Below are positions 17,818-26,870 of a stretch of DNA of 64,000 nt, in pieces (position 1 is the first letter of the stretch; the number at the start of each line of letters is the position of its first letter). The translations under genes and the position numbers were made by a program. The stretch lies in contig NZ_FTLX01000001.1 in assembly GCF_900156125.1 (NCBI RefSeq), positions 62,001-126,000 of the forward strand, given 5' to 3'. This DNA comes from Domibacillus enclensis. Lineage in GTDB: Bacteria; Bacillota; Bacilli; Bacillales; Domibacillaceae. The notes beneath the pieces are model-generated. The model was not told the DNA's origin, searched no databases, and worked only from the letters and a program-made list of their open reading frames with translations.

Positions 17818-18454
17818 TGTTGAAAAACAGATGTGTTAAGAGAATCGTAACTGTTTTTTTAAGATTATTCCATTTTTCTTGGCAAGGAATAGGCTATTTT
17901 TCTAGAAAAGAACATTCAGGGGCTCCGGGCTGCCGGCTCCGCTTTTCTGCGAAGCAGGCGGTGAGCTAGTCTTTGTCGCTGACGCGCCAAAGCCGGATCT
18001 CACCTGCCCGCCAGTTTCGCGGAAGTCTGCGCCGGCAGCCCTCCGCCCGTAGCGGTTCTGATAAAACAGCAAGTTTGTAAGACAGTTGTTCCTTGAAGAT
18101 GCTCTTTCAATTTCGGTATGCGTGTTCCATCCAGATTGAATCATTATTTTTTCAATATCGTGAAAAACCAAAAAGCTTTTCTTTGTCGTTTCCATTAAGA
18201 GCGATTCCTTTTTGGATGTTACAATCTGATCTTCCTCCTGACTAAGGGCGGCTGGCGCAGGACGAAGACTCCTTGGGGATAGCGGGTCAGGTGAGATCCA
18301 CTTTTGACGCGGCAGCGGCAAAAGTTAGCTCACCGCCCGCCCCCAGGAACGCGAAGTCCTGCAGAAGCCGCCCGGACTGTGTTCGCGCAAGCACATTAGC
18401 ATTGAAAAAGAGAAGGAGTCACAGGGCTTTCATTGAACACTCTTTTTTTAAACA
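17818..18454 (+). repeat. Dispersed terminator-associated element, copy B (long form)
   Basis: 637 bp with ends TGTTGAAAAACAG and, inverted, TGTTTAAAAA. It shares the AATAGGCTATTTTTCTAGAA block (17889-17908) and the CAGAAGCCGCCCGG...GTTCGCGCAAGCACA block (18362-18395) with the other copies. It has two GC-rich foldback units: 17927-18041 (arms GGGCTGCCGG and CCGGCAGCCC) and 18246-18373 (arms GGGCGGCT..GCAGGAC and GTCCTGC..AGCCGCCC, with further pairing GGTGAG/CTCACC inside). An AT-rich stretch of about 190 bp between them contains the start of a minus-strand open frame (ATG at 18195, AAGGAA upstream) that runs into the first hairpin. The element is bracketed by the citB terminator in two near-identical copies. 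Confidence 0.88.
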
Positions 18455-18495
18455 GCATCAAAAAAGGACTCTTTCGCCATGAAAGAGTCCTTTTT
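18455..18495 (+). terminator. Right terminator copy after repeat B, shared with ggt
   Basis: GGACTCTTTC/GAAAGAGTCC stem between A and T tracts. It reads in both directions and so also ends the minus-strand ggt gene. 39 of 41 bases equal the left copy. Confidence 0.9.
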
Positions 18496-18498
18496 GTA

Positions 18499-20178
18499 TT
18501 AATTTTCTTCTTCAGAAACAGGAATGCCAGGGCGGGAGGAGTCGCTGCCGCCCATTTTTTCGTTTGTTTCGGGATTCAGTAAAATGGCTTGCACATTGCC
18601 GATAGAAAGAGCGATAGAATCGAATTGAAAGTTCATGCTTTCAAGCTTTTGCTTGGCTGCATCCGGAATGCCTTCCTCGTGCCATATGAGCGGCCCGGTT
18701 CCGTTGTAAATGCGCGGTTCCTCAATCGCATCCTTTACGTCCATTCCGTATTCCAAAATGTGGATCATCGTTTGCATAACAGACGGTGGAATCGTTGGGC
18801 CACCGGGAGATCCGAGTGTTAAAACCGGTTCGCCGTTTTTAAACACAATCGTTGGTGTTTTCATGCTGACCGGGTATTTGCCGGGTTCAACAGAGTTAAT
18901 GCCAGCCGGATCCGGATCAAAATCCGTCATATCATTGTTTAATAAGAAACCATAGCCGGGTACCATAATGCCTGAACCGAAAAAATGCTCCAGCGAAGAG
19001 GTACAGGCTGCAATATTTCCCGACATATCAATGGCAATAAAGTGAGTAGTATCAGGACCGGGATCCGTCGTGCCAGCGTTTTTATGATGTGGCTGCTTGT
19101 CATCGTACTGCCACGGGTTTCCTTCTGTAATGTCTTCATTTCTAAAATCAAAATTAATCAGTTTTGCCCGCTCTTCGATGTATTGCTCGGTTAATAGACC
19201 GTCCAAAGGAATATCATAAAAAGCCGGGTCGCCCATGTAAGCCAGCTTATCAGCTGTCATGATCCGCATCACTTCGGCAAACAAATAATACTTTTCCCAC
19301 GAGTGAAGATCGTACTGGCCAATGTCCGCTTTTTCCAGCAGCTTCAGCATGTAAAGAAGGGAGAAGCCGCCGCCGTTCGGTGGAGCAGGAACTGCTACAG
19401 TATAGTCTTTATATGTTCCGCTGATTGCTTCTGAAACGGTTGCTTCGTACGATGCCAGGTCCTCTTTTACCATAAAGCCGTCAAAGGACTGGACCGTTTT
19501 AATGATTTCCTCAGCAATTTCGCCTTTATAAAAAGCATCTGCGCCTTTTTCCTGCAGCAATTGGAGAGTTTTTGTCAAATTCTCATTTACGACGACTTCG
19601 CCTTCTGTTAGAGGAACACCATCCGGGTAAAAGAATTTTTTTGCTTCCTCGCCCAGCCGGTCACTAAAGCGCTCAAGACCTGTATTCCATGTGATATTCA
19701 CGCGAACCCCTTGCTCGGAAAGCTTGACGGCCGGCTCCATTACTTCTTTCCACTTCATCGTGCCGAATTCATTCAAGGCTGTTTCCATTCCTTTTAAAAT
19801 GCCGGGTACCGCAACGGCAGTTCCTGGAGTTGAACGCTCTAAAAAAGGAATGACATCTTGGTGTTCATCAACAAACACGTTTTTATGGGCTTTTTGAGGT
19901 GCGATGGAATGACCGTTAACTACAAATGTTTTCTTCTTTTTCGCATCGTAATAAAGGATGAATCCACTCGCAGCCAGACCTGTGTTAAAAGGTTCGGACA
20001 CGGCCAGCCCAAATTGCATGGCGACAAGCGCATCCATTGCATTTCCGCCCTGCGCTAAGATCTCCTTGCCGATGCTGGATGATTCCTCTGTAGCACTTGC
20101 TGTCATGCCTTTAAAGCCGCGTGCCCGCTGGCTGTGTGAATCATCCTGTTGGTTGTTCCAAATTTCGTCCATTGTCAT
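18499..20178 (-). CDS. ggt: Gamma-glutamyltransferase family protein without signal peptide
   Basis: 559-residue Ntn-hydrolase. Maturation would occur before Thr377 in GPDTTHFIAIDMSGN, the TTH nucleophile motif; the glycine-rich GSPGGPTIPPSVMQ loop for substrate binding is near residues 466-480. Secreted GGTs such as B. subtilis Ggt begin with a signal peptide, but this one starts MTMDEIWNNQQDDSHSQ, so it is probably cytoplasmic like YwrD. It lies 3 bp after an M20 peptidase gene, so both are translated from one transcript. Substrate could be glutathione-like compounds, gamma-glutamyl peptides or poly-gamma-glutamate fragments; the sequence does not decide. Confidence 0.9.
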   Translation of the reverse strand: MTMDEIWNNQQDDSHSQRARGFKGMTASATEESSSIGKEILAQGGNAMDALVAMQFGLAVSEPFNTGLAASGFILYYDAKKKKTFVVNGHSIAPQKAHKNVFVDEHQDVIPFLERSTPGTAVAVPGILKGMETALNEFGTMKWKEVMEPAVKLSEQGVRVNITWNTGLERFSDRLGEEAKKFFYPDGVPLTEGEVVVNENLTKTLQLLQEKGADAFYKGEIAEEIIKTVQSFDGFMVKEDLASYEATVSEAISGTYKDYTVAVPAPPNGGGFSLLYMLKLLEKADIGQYDLHSWEKYYLFAEVMRIMTADKLAYMGDPAFYDIPLDGLLTEQYIEERAKLINFDFRNEDITEGNPWQYDDKQPHHKNAGTTDPGPDTTHFIAIDMSGNIAACTSSLEHFFGSGIMVPGYGFLLNNDMTDFDPDPAGINSVEPGKYPVSMKTPTIVFKNGEPVLTLGSPGGPTIPPSVMQTMIHILEYGMDVKDAIEEPRIYNGTGPLIWHEEGIPDAAKQKLESMNFQFDSIALSIGNVQAILLNPETNEKMGGSDSSRPGIPVSEEEN

Positions 20179-20181
20179 CGT

Positions 20182-21333
20182 TTATTCCTCCGTCTGTTTA
20201 TGTGATAACCGTTCAATTGTTTTGGCAAGTAGGGCTGTACGCTCAACAAGTGAATCGATGACCGTATACTCATCGGTCTCACTGTGAGAAAATTCACCGA
20301 TAGGGCCCATGCCATCAATGGTCGGAATACCTTCCGCTGCTGTAAAGGAGGCGTCTGAGGCACCACCCGTTGATTCCCCGTGAATGTCCAGTCCCACCTG
20401 TTTTCCTGTTTCTTTTACTTCCTTTAAAAGCGCTTTGGATTCCTCGGTTTCTTCCATAGGAGGGCGGGCGATGCGTCCATTTACTTCCGTATCCGTCCCA
20501 TGGACGTCATCCTCTTCCGCAATATGATAAATATCCTTAACGACGTCATCCGCCTGCTCCTTGCTTTTCACACGCACATCAATGACTGCTTTCGCTTCTG
20601 GTGAAACCGTATTGGCAGAGGTGCCGCCTTCGATTAAGCCCACATTTACGGAAAGGCCATTTTTATGATCATTCAGCTGCTGCAGCTTAATAATTTTATG
20701 GGCAATTTCTTCAATAGCACTGCGGCCGATCTCCGGCTCTACACCTGCATGAGCACTTTTCCCCGACACACTCATCGTAAAGCGCCCGACTCCTTTGCGC
20801 GACGTGACAACTCCTTCGTTCGGACGTCCGCATTCAACGACCAGGCTGTATTTTTTCCCTTCAGCGGCTTCTTTAATAATGGACTTGGAAGAAGGAGAAC
20901 CGATTTCTTCGTCACTGTTAAATAAAATCTGCACGTTGTGAAAAGCGGATGAGCCACTTTCCTTTAAGGCTTTCATCGCATAGAAAACCTGTACATGGCT
21001 TGCTTTTTCATCATTTACACCGGGACCATACATTTTATCGCCGATAATTTCAAACGGGCGGTTCTCCGATTCGCCATCGGGAAACACGGTATCCATGTGG
21101 GCAATAATTAAGATTTCCGGATGTTTGGCGTGAGCGGATGTGATACTTAAATGGTTGCCGTATTCTTTTTCTCGATGCAGCGACACATTCATTCCAAGCT
21201 CTTCAAATTTGCTTTGAAGGATGGCGCCGATTTTGTCCACGCCTTTCTTGTCGTAAGAGTTGCTGTCTGTATTCACCAGCAGCTCCAAAAGCTCGATCAT
21301 ATCGTTTTTTTCTTTTTTTAAATAGGTAATCAA
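20182..21333 (-). CDS. M20-family metallopeptidase (glutamate carboxypeptidase-like)
   Basis: 383-residue di-zinc peptidase with IIAHMDTVFPD (metal ligand His79, Asp81), GPGVNDEK (bridging Asp108), the catalytic pair NSDEEIGS (Glu142, Glu143) and C-terminal GEFSHS His ligand. The dimerisation domain lies at about 180-290. It resembles the CPG2 branch, which removes C-terminal glutamate. The TTG start follows GGGGGAA; an ATG at residue 12 is possible. First gene of the M20-ggt operon, which suggests joint breakdown of gamma- or alpha-glutamyl compounds in the cytoplasm. Confidence 0.9.
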   Translation of the reverse strand: MITYLKKEKNDMIELLELLVNTDSNSYDKKGVDKIGAILQSKFEELGMNVSLHREKEYGNHLSITSAHAKHPEILIIAHMDTVFPDGESENRPFEIIGDKMYGPGVNDEKASHVQVFYAMKALKESGSSAFHNVQILFNSDEEIGSPSSKSIIKEAAEGKKYSLVVECGRPNEGVVTSRKGVGRFTMSVSGKSAHAGVEPEIGRSAIEEIAHKIIKLQQLNDHKNGLSVNVGLIEGGTSANTVSPEAKAVIDVRVKSKEQADDVVKDIYHIAEEDDVHGTDTEVNGRIARPPMEETEESKALLKEVKETGKQVGLDIHGESTGGASDASFTAAEGIPTIDGMGPIGEFSHSETDEYTVIDSLVERTALLAKTIERLSHKQTEE

Positions 21334-21452
21334 GCGTATTCCCCCTTTTAATCATCCACTTACTGTACCCTTAAAATCGAAATTCATAAACGTGCGAAGA
21401 AAACATGGTAAAATAGAAATAGAAATTGGATAAAGTAAAAGGAGTTTTGATT

Positions 21453-21875
21453 TTGTTTATTTCCGAAACGCAAGTAGAGATCCGCTATGCCGAAACAGAT
21501 GCGATGCAGGTTGTGTATCACGGCCAGTACGTCGTCTGGTTTGAAATTGGCCGGACAGGCTTAATTAAAGATTTAGGCTTTCATTATGCAGATATGGAAA
21601 AAGCGGGGTTTGTGTCGCCCGTGACAGATATTCAGCTGTCGTATAAGCGTCCCTTCCGCTATGGGGAAATAGCGGTCATCCGCACCTGGATTCAAGCACA
21701 TACCGGCATTCGGACAACGTACGCCTATGAAATTGTGAATGAAGCAGGCGATGTTTGTGTGACTGGGTCCAGCGTTCATACAGTCGTTGACAAGGAAACG
21801 TTCCGGCTCGTCAAGTTTAAAAAGGAGTTTCCGGAATGGCATGCGGTGTATGAAAAAGAAAAGCAGGCGCTGTAA
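21453..21875 (+). CDS. yneP: Acyl-CoA thioesterase, 4HBT family (YneP-like)
   Basis: 140-residue hot-dog-fold thioesterase. The family signature IRYAETDAMQVVYHGQYVVWFE holds the catalytic Asp of the YbgC/4-hydroxybenzoyl-CoA thioesterase type. Hydrolyses acyl-CoA esters; natural substrate not known. The TTG start at 21453 has AAAGGAG 8 bp upstream. Overlaps the next gene by one base (TAATG), so they are coupled. Gene order yneP-yneQ-(yneR) is the Bacillus order. Confidence 0.88.
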   Translation: MFISETQVEIRYAETDAMQVVYHGQYVVWFEIGRTGLIKDLGFHYADMEKAGFVSPVTDIQLSYKRPFRYGEIAVIRTWIQAHTGIRTTYAYEIVNEAGDVCVTGSSVHTVVDKETFRLVKFKKEFPEWHAVYEKEKQAL

Positions 21876-22180
21876 TGGCGTTTGGACTGAAACGGGAGGA
21901 TCTGGAAAAGTGGAAGCGTGAAATGGAACAGGGTGAAATCGCGTTTTTAACTCATTATTGGCTGGATGACCGGTTTCCGCAATGCCGTACGGTCACAAAA
22001 GCAGGCTGTATCGATTTGGAGAAGCTGGCAGAGTGGGGAGCGCAATACGGATTAAAGCCGGAATGGATTGATTTACGCAATCCATCCCGGCCGCATTTTG
22101 ATTTACTGGGAGAAAAACAGCTTTTTATTTTAAAAAAAGAGCAGCTCCTTCACCATTTGGATCGATTCCGCCTTGAATAG
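21875..22180 (+). CDS. yneQ: YneQ-like protein
   Basis: 101 residues, no membrane segment, with a Trp- and Arg-rich composition. The core AFLTHYWLDDRFPQCRTVTKAGCIDLEKL and the NPSRPHFDLLGE block match what I know of Bacillus YneQ. Function unknown. Start ATG overlaps the stop of yneP. Convergent with yneR, with seven bases between the stop codons. Confidence 0.8.
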   Translation: MAFGLKREDLEKWKREMEQGEIAFLTHYWLDDRFPQCRTVTKAGCIDLEKLAEWGAQYGLKPEWIDLRNPSRPHFDLLGEKQLFILKKEQLLHHLDRFRLE

Positions 22181-22186
22181 AATAAT

Positions 22187-22477
22187 TTATTTTATGTAAT
22201 CATAGTGTGGTTCCTGCAAAGACTCATTGTAGTTTACTTGAAGATCATGTCCATCAAAGTACCAGATATCTTTTTCTTCTACAAAAAACGTAATGCCGTC
22301 CTCAACAATGGATACAGCCGGTTCTGCTGGTTCGTCTTTTGCCACACCGAGTGAAAAGCCGTCATGAAGAGGACTTGATCCGCCATAACGGACATAAAAA
22401 CGGACTGCTTCTCCGCTTTTCACTTGCATTTCTTCTTTAAACCATTTCTTCGCATCTGTCGTCACAGTTATATTCAT
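22187..22477 (-). CDS. yneR: HesB/IscA-like YneR protein
   Basis: 96 residues with the HesB-like (iron-sulfur biosynthesis) fold: MNITVTTDAKKWFKEEM start, RFYVRYGG core. It lacks the C-terminal Cys-Gly-Cys of real A-type carriers, as does Bacillus YneR, so an iron-sulfur role is doubtful. ATG with ATGGAGG 7 bp upstream; the longer in-frame extension to 22579 would run through the divergent promoter region of the fapA-like gene. Read divergently from the FapA-like pair. Confidence 0.85.
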   Translation of the reverse strand: MNITVTTDAKKWFKEEMQVKSGEAVRFYVRYGGSSPLHDGFSLGVAKDEPAEPAVSIVEDGITFFVEEKDIWYFDGHDLQVNYNESLQEPHYDYIK

Positions 22478-22565
22478 GTTTAGTCCTCCATTCTTTTTCA
22501 TAAGTGTAGCATGGAAAATGTACGGACTCAAAGTAAAGGCTTTTTTATGAAAGGGGGGAATTCGA

Positions 22566-24560
22566 ATGGAGCAGACCATTGTAATGAAGGGCGAGACTGT
22601 TCAAGAAGCGATACATAAGGCACTGACACTCATGAAAGCAGAACCTGATGAAGTGAGCATTGTCATTGTTGAAAATGGAGGAAGCCGTTTTTGGGGCCTT
22701 CGCAAGGTGGAAGCCGTTGTCCAGGTGACGAAAAAAGAACTAGTCCCTCTTCCAGACTCCAACCAATCAAACACCCCGATTAAAACCGATTCTCCTGTTC
22801 AGGAAACGGAAGCTTGTATTTGGATCAAAAGCGGTCAGGCAGTCGTTTCGTCTACAGAACAGAACAAACCATGGATTGCGCCTCACCCAAAGGCGTCCAT
22901 TTACGTGAATGGGGTGCTTTTAACCGGCAAAAAGCAAGTGAAAAAAGAAGACTCGATTGCCATTAAACCGCATGAGACGATTCGGCCCTTTACGTGGAGG
23001 CTGACAGAAGCAGAAGATGGAATGTCAGCTTCTCTGTACGTACAGCCAGAGAAAAAAGTGACCATGCAGCTGCTGGATACGTCCCCGCAGCGGCATTTAA
23101 AGCTGGAGATAAAGGAAACAGCCACAGTGAATAATTCACTGACCGAACAAGCTGTGAGGGAAGCATTAACCGAAAAAATGATAACAGCCGGCATACGGGA
23201 AAGTGACATAAAAAAAGCGGTTCAAACGCTTGAACCGGGTACCTTTACCGTTGCAGAAGGGCAGCGGGCTGTTGAAGGAGTAGATGGCGCGATTGAATTT
23301 TTCGTCGAGGTAAATCGATCCTTTCAATCGCAGCTGAAGGAGCAGCCGGATGGAAAAGTGGATTATCGTGAGTCAGGCTTTATTCCTTCAGTTGAAGAAG
23401 GCACGGTTATTGCTAAAACGAGCCCGCCTTTACCCGGCACACCCGGGAAAACGATTAAAGGCGAGCCGATTCTTCCAAAGCCTGTGAAAAAAGTAATCGT
23501 TCGGATCGGCAAAGGTGTGGAAATGGTAGGCGAAAATGAAATCACTGCGTTAATGGCAGGAAGGCCATATGTAGAAAGGCGTGGCCATACAGTGAAAATT
23601 CATTTGCTCAAACAATACGAGCATCACGGGAATGTGGATTTGAAAAGCGGAAATATGTATTTTGACGGTGACCTTGTGGTTCAAGGGTCTGTAGAAGAGC
23701 TGATGAAGGTTGAGTGTAAAGGAAGCGCGCTCGTAGGCGGAACTGTTTCGGGAGCAGTGGTTCAAGCTGGGCGCTCCATTCAACTAAAAGGAAATGTTTT
23801 TTCCTCGACGATTTCTTCTGGGAAAATGAACATGATGGTCCAAGAGTTTTCACAAAACTTGCTTGAAATAACCGAGTATTTAATGCAGCTTGAAAAGTCA
23901 CTTGTTTTTTTGCTGAATGAAAAAAAAGTGAAAGAATTGAGTGTTTCGCAGACGTGGGCGGTATTCCGACTCGTTGCCGGAAGAAAAAATGCCCCGATGA
24001 TGGAGGAAACCAAGCAGTTTATTCAAAAAACAGCACGTTATCACACGCTGCTTGATGAAGAGTGGGAAAAGCTCGCGATGCGCTTGTATAAATTGTTTCT
24101 AACCTTGCCGCCTCAAACCAAAAACGTGGTGGATTATTTGAGAGAAACGATCAAAGCCGCGCAGCAGCTGCTCGAAGCCCATCAGGCTGAAGAAGAGGAA
24201 GAAGTTATTTTGCAGCTGCCCTACGCGTTAAAAGCGCGTCTTTTTTCCGCTGGAAGCGTAGAAGTAACAGGCTCTGGACTGTATAATTGTTTTGTCAGGT
24301 CAGGTCATACGATCACAGCTGCAGATGGCTGTATTAGAGGCGGAGAAATCTATGCGAAGCAGCGGATTCAAGTGAAATCCGTAGGTTCCGAAACAGGCGT
24401 TAAGACAGTACTTAAAACGGATGAAACGGGCGTTATTGAAATAGACGAAGCATTTGAAGGAACGGTCATCGCGATTGGGCGTCGCCGCCATTCCTTTTTT
24501 CACCGAGAATATAAGGTTAGAGCGCTACTAAATAAAGAGGGACACCTCATTATACGATAA
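22566..24560 (+). CDS. FapA/DUF342 protein with N-terminal Jag-N-like domain
   Basis: 664 residues. Residues 1-55 look like the Jag-N fold (ETVQEAIHKALTLMKAEPDEVSIVIVENGGSRFWGLRKVEAVV), followed by a variable part and a FapA-type core from about residue 190: IKGEPILPK, GNVDLKSGNMYFDGDLVVQGSVEELMKVECKGSALVGGTVSGA (beta-helix repeats), a central coiled coil at about 415-560, and a second beta-helix part at the end. In Vibrio FapA modulates flagellar polarity and assembly; in Firmicutes the role is unknown. No flagellar gene is near. Spacing of 18 bp to a second copy implies one operon. Confidence 0.85.
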   Translation: MEQTIVMKGETVQEAIHKALTLMKAEPDEVSIVIVENGGSRFWGLRKVEAVVQVTKKELVPLPDSNQSNTPIKTDSPVQETEACIWIKSGQAVVSSTEQNKPWIAPHPKASIYVNGVLLTGKKQVKKEDSIAIKPHETIRPFTWRLTEAEDGMSASLYVQPEKKVTMQLLDTSPQRHLKLEIKETATVNNSLTEQAVREALTEKMITAGIRESDIKKAVQTLEPGTFTVAEGQRAVEGVDGAIEFFVEVNRSFQSQLKEQPDGKVDYRESGFIPSVEEGTVIAKTSPPLPGTPGKTIKGEPILPKPVKKVIVRIGKGVEMVGENEITALMAGRPYVERRGHTVKIHLLKQYEHHGNVDLKSGNMYFDGDLVVQGSVEELMKVECKGSALVGGTVSGAVVQAGRSIQLKGNVFSSTISSGKMNMMVQEFSQNLLEITEYLMQLEKSLVFLLNEKKVKELSVSQTWAVFRLVAGRKNAPMMEETKQFIQKTARYHTLLDEEWEKLAMRLYKLFLTLPPQTKNVVDYLRETIKAAQQLLEAHQAEEEEEVILQLPYALKARLFSAGSVEVTGSGLYNCFVRSGHTITAADGCIRGGEIYAKQRIQVKSVGSETGVKTVLKTDETGVIEIDEAFEGTVIAIGRRRHSFFHREYKVRALLNKEGHLIIR

Positions 24561-24578
24561 CAGGGAGCAGAGGAAGCG

Positions 24579-26105
24579 ATGGAGCAGATGGAAAATGCAG
24601 TACAAAATGAAAACTGTATAATCGACCTTTCCGCCGATTGCATGAGTGTTGAGATGAGCTATCAGCCGGGTGGTCGTTCGCTAACAGGCGCAGACGTAGA
24701 GCAAATGCTTGAAAACATCAATGTGATATTCGGCATAGATCAAAATGCGATCGAAGAGGGGCTTTGTTCTCAAGAGGACGTAACGATTCAAATTGCAAAA
24801 GGCCAGGAGCCGAAGCCCGGAAAAAACGGTTCTCTTACGTTTTTCGTCGACTACACAGCGGGGCTAATTCCGCCAAAAATAGACTGGAGCGGCGCGGCCG
24901 ATTACAGAGAAATACAAGTGATTCCTGAGATTAAAGAAGGCACACTTATTGCCCGGAAAAACAGCCCCTTGCCGGGAATCGAGGGCCGGACTGTAACAGG
25001 AAAGGCCATCGCCGTTGCGCCGGTGAAAGAAGCAGTCGTCCAGTGCGGAACGGGTGTGTATGAAAAAGGGAATCAATACTTCGCTTCGTTTTCAGGACGG
25101 CTTTCAGTGGAGAAAAGAGGCCATCAGTACGTATTGGATGTGTCAAAGCGGTTTATTCATCCAGGCAATGTCGATCTTTCGTCCGGGAATGTCCGGTTTC
25201 AGGGCGATATTGAAGTGCAGGGCAGTGTCGAAAACACAATGCGGGTCGAAGCGGCGGGTGACATTGATGTTCTCGGTCAGTTAACAGGGGCCATCATTAT
25301 AGCGGGTCGTTCCGCTTCTGTTGGACAAAATGTGTTTTCCTCGACCATTTCGTCGGGAAAAGTAGTGGAATCCACGAAAGCTTTAACAGACAATCTATCA
25401 GGCTGTCTGCCGTCGATTATTGAATTTTCGCAAAAGCTTGATTCGCTGCTGTCAGAATTAAAAAACCGCGGACAGGCGGTTGACGAATACGCAGCAGCCC
25501 AGACATTAATGGAGAAAACGTGCCCGGAGCTGCCGGCAGCGATCAAGCGATTTGCTTATGAAACGTCTAAAACAGGCCAGTCTGTTCGAAAAGAATGGTC
25601 GGACCTTGCAAATAAACTATACCGCCTTTTTATTATGAAATCATCTTTCGGTATGCAAAAAGAGCTGTTAAAGGAAGCGGTTGACCAGGCGGCGCTCCTT
25701 CATTCCTTTTACCAGGCGGAGGAAGAAGACGGTGACTTGTTTGTATCAATTCCATACGCGGTCAACAGCCAGATTGTTTCGAATAAGCATATTTACATAA
25801 CGGGGCAGGGAATATTTAATTCGACTATTAAAGCAGGAGGTCACGTGGAAGTGTCGGGCTGTGTAAAAGGCGGATCCGTTCAAGCAAAAACGATGATCAA
25901 AGTGAAAGAGGCGGGTTCGGAAAGCGGTGTGAAAACCACTTTTTGCATTGATGAAGAAGGCCGGGTGGAATTTTTAAAGGTTTATCCGGAGGTGACGGTG
26001 CAATTTGGACAGAAACAATACACCTTTTTTCGCGAAGAAGGACCTGTCTGTTTGTTTGTTAATGAAAACGGCTCCATTCAAAAAGAAGCAGGCTTATCGA
26101 CATGA
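24579..26105 (+). CDS. Second FapA/DUF342 protein, lacking the Jag-N-like domain
   Basis: 508 residues and clearly paralogous to the preceding gene, matching its FapA core almost throughout: EGTLIARKNSPLPGIEGRTVTGKAI, HPGNVDLSSGNVRFQGDIEVQGSVENTM, SSTISSGKVV, the coiled-coil middle and the SESGVKTT end. It lacks the first 150 or so residues. The paralogs are strongly diverged in the coiled coil, so the duplication is old or they work as a heteromer. ATG with GGAGCAGAGGAAG upstream. Ends in a shared terminator with plsY. Confidence 0.85.
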   Translation: MEQMENAVQNENCIIDLSADCMSVEMSYQPGGRSLTGADVEQMLENINVIFGIDQNAIEEGLCSQEDVTIQIAKGQEPKPGKNGSLTFFVDYTAGLIPPKIDWSGAADYREIQVIPEIKEGTLIARKNSPLPGIEGRTVTGKAIAVAPVKEAVVQCGTGVYEKGNQYFASFSGRLSVEKRGHQYVLDVSKRFIHPGNVDLSSGNVRFQGDIEVQGSVENTMRVEAAGDIDVLGQLTGAIIIAGRSASVGQNVFSSTISSGKVVESTKALTDNLSGCLPSIIEFSQKLDSLLSELKNRGQAVDEYAAAQTLMEKTCPELPAAIKRFAYETSKTGQSVRKEWSDLANKLYRLFIMKSSFGMQKELLKEAVDQAALLHSFYQAEEEDGDLFVSIPYAVNSQIVSNKHIYITGQGIFNSTIKAGGHVEVSGCVKGGSVQAKTMIKVKEAGSESGVKTTFCIDEEGRVEFLKVYPEVTVQFGQKQYTFFREEGPVCLFVNENGSIQKEAGLST

Positions 26106-26127
26106 TAAGCCTGCTTCGCTATTTTTT
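26081..26127 (+). terminator. Bidirectional terminator between fapA-like pair and plsY
   Basis: Perfect 14-bp stem GAAGCAGGCTTATC/GATAAGCCTGCTTC with 5-nt loop between A- and T-rich tracts; it overlaps the stop codons of both convergent genes. Confidence 0.85.
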
Positions 26128-26724
26128 GGCAGAGCCGATTTTAGGCTCGGTTCCGTTGCGCAGCCTGGTAATGTTTGCACGATGGCGGTAGATGACAAAA
26201 AAGGCCAGTGCGGTCACAACAGCAAAAAACGGATAGTCACTTGTATAGATCGTATGAATAACCGCATAAGTAAACGCAACGACTGCGGCTGTGACAGAGG
26301 CAAGGGATACATATTTCGTCAGCAAAATCATCGAAACGAAGACCGCTGCCAGCAGGAGAAAAAACCACGGGCTATAGGCTAACAGCACACCGGCAGAGGT
26401 TGCGACAGCTTTGCCGCCTCTGAAATTGGCGAACACAGGAAACATATGTCCGATAACGGCAAAAAGTCCGGCTAAAAGCTGATGGACATGGACCTCCGGC
26501 AAAAACAGGAGGGGAATCAAAGCGGCGGCGGTTCCTTTTAAAATATCGGCAGCTGTGACAAAAGCGCCTGCTTTTTTGCCAAGCACGCGAAACGAGTTCG
26601 TCGCGCCTAAATTGCCGCTGCCATGCTCGCGGATATCGATGCCGAAAAACACCTTTCCTGCAATGAGACCGGACGGGATTGAGCCTAGAAGATAGGCGAT
26701 GATTAAAATAAATGCTGGAATCAA
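26119..26724 (-). CDS. plsY: Glycerol-3-phosphate acyltransferase PlsY
   Basis: 201-residue integral membrane enzyme that transfers an acyl group from acyl-phosphate to glycerol-3-phosphate, the first committed step of phospholipid synthesis. Conserved motifs are visible: [49 protein letters not shown]. Several membrane helices. TTG start with GGGAG upstream is chosen; the extension to 26775 adds a non-conserved charged tail. Divergent from parE, as in B. subtilis. Confidence 0.93.
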   Translation of the reverse strand: MIPAFILIIAYLLGSIPSGLIAGKVFFGIDIREHGSGNLGATNSFRVLGKKAGAFVTAADILKGTAAALIPLLFLPEVHVHQLLAGLFAVIGHMFPVFANFRGGKAVATSAGVLLAYSPWFFLLLAAVFVSMILLTKYVSLASVTAAVVAFTYAVIHTIYTSDYPFFAVVTALAFFVIYRHRANITRLRNGTEPKIGSAKK

Positions 26725-26870
26725 GTTCTCATACTCCCTTTTTTTAATGTATAATCTTGTGCATGACGTTCTCATTCATTTTACCATGAGGATGAAACCC
26801 TTAGGGAAATAATTTCGATTGATTCTTTTAGAAAAGTAACGTACGCTTTAAAGCGGAATTCGTAAACGTA

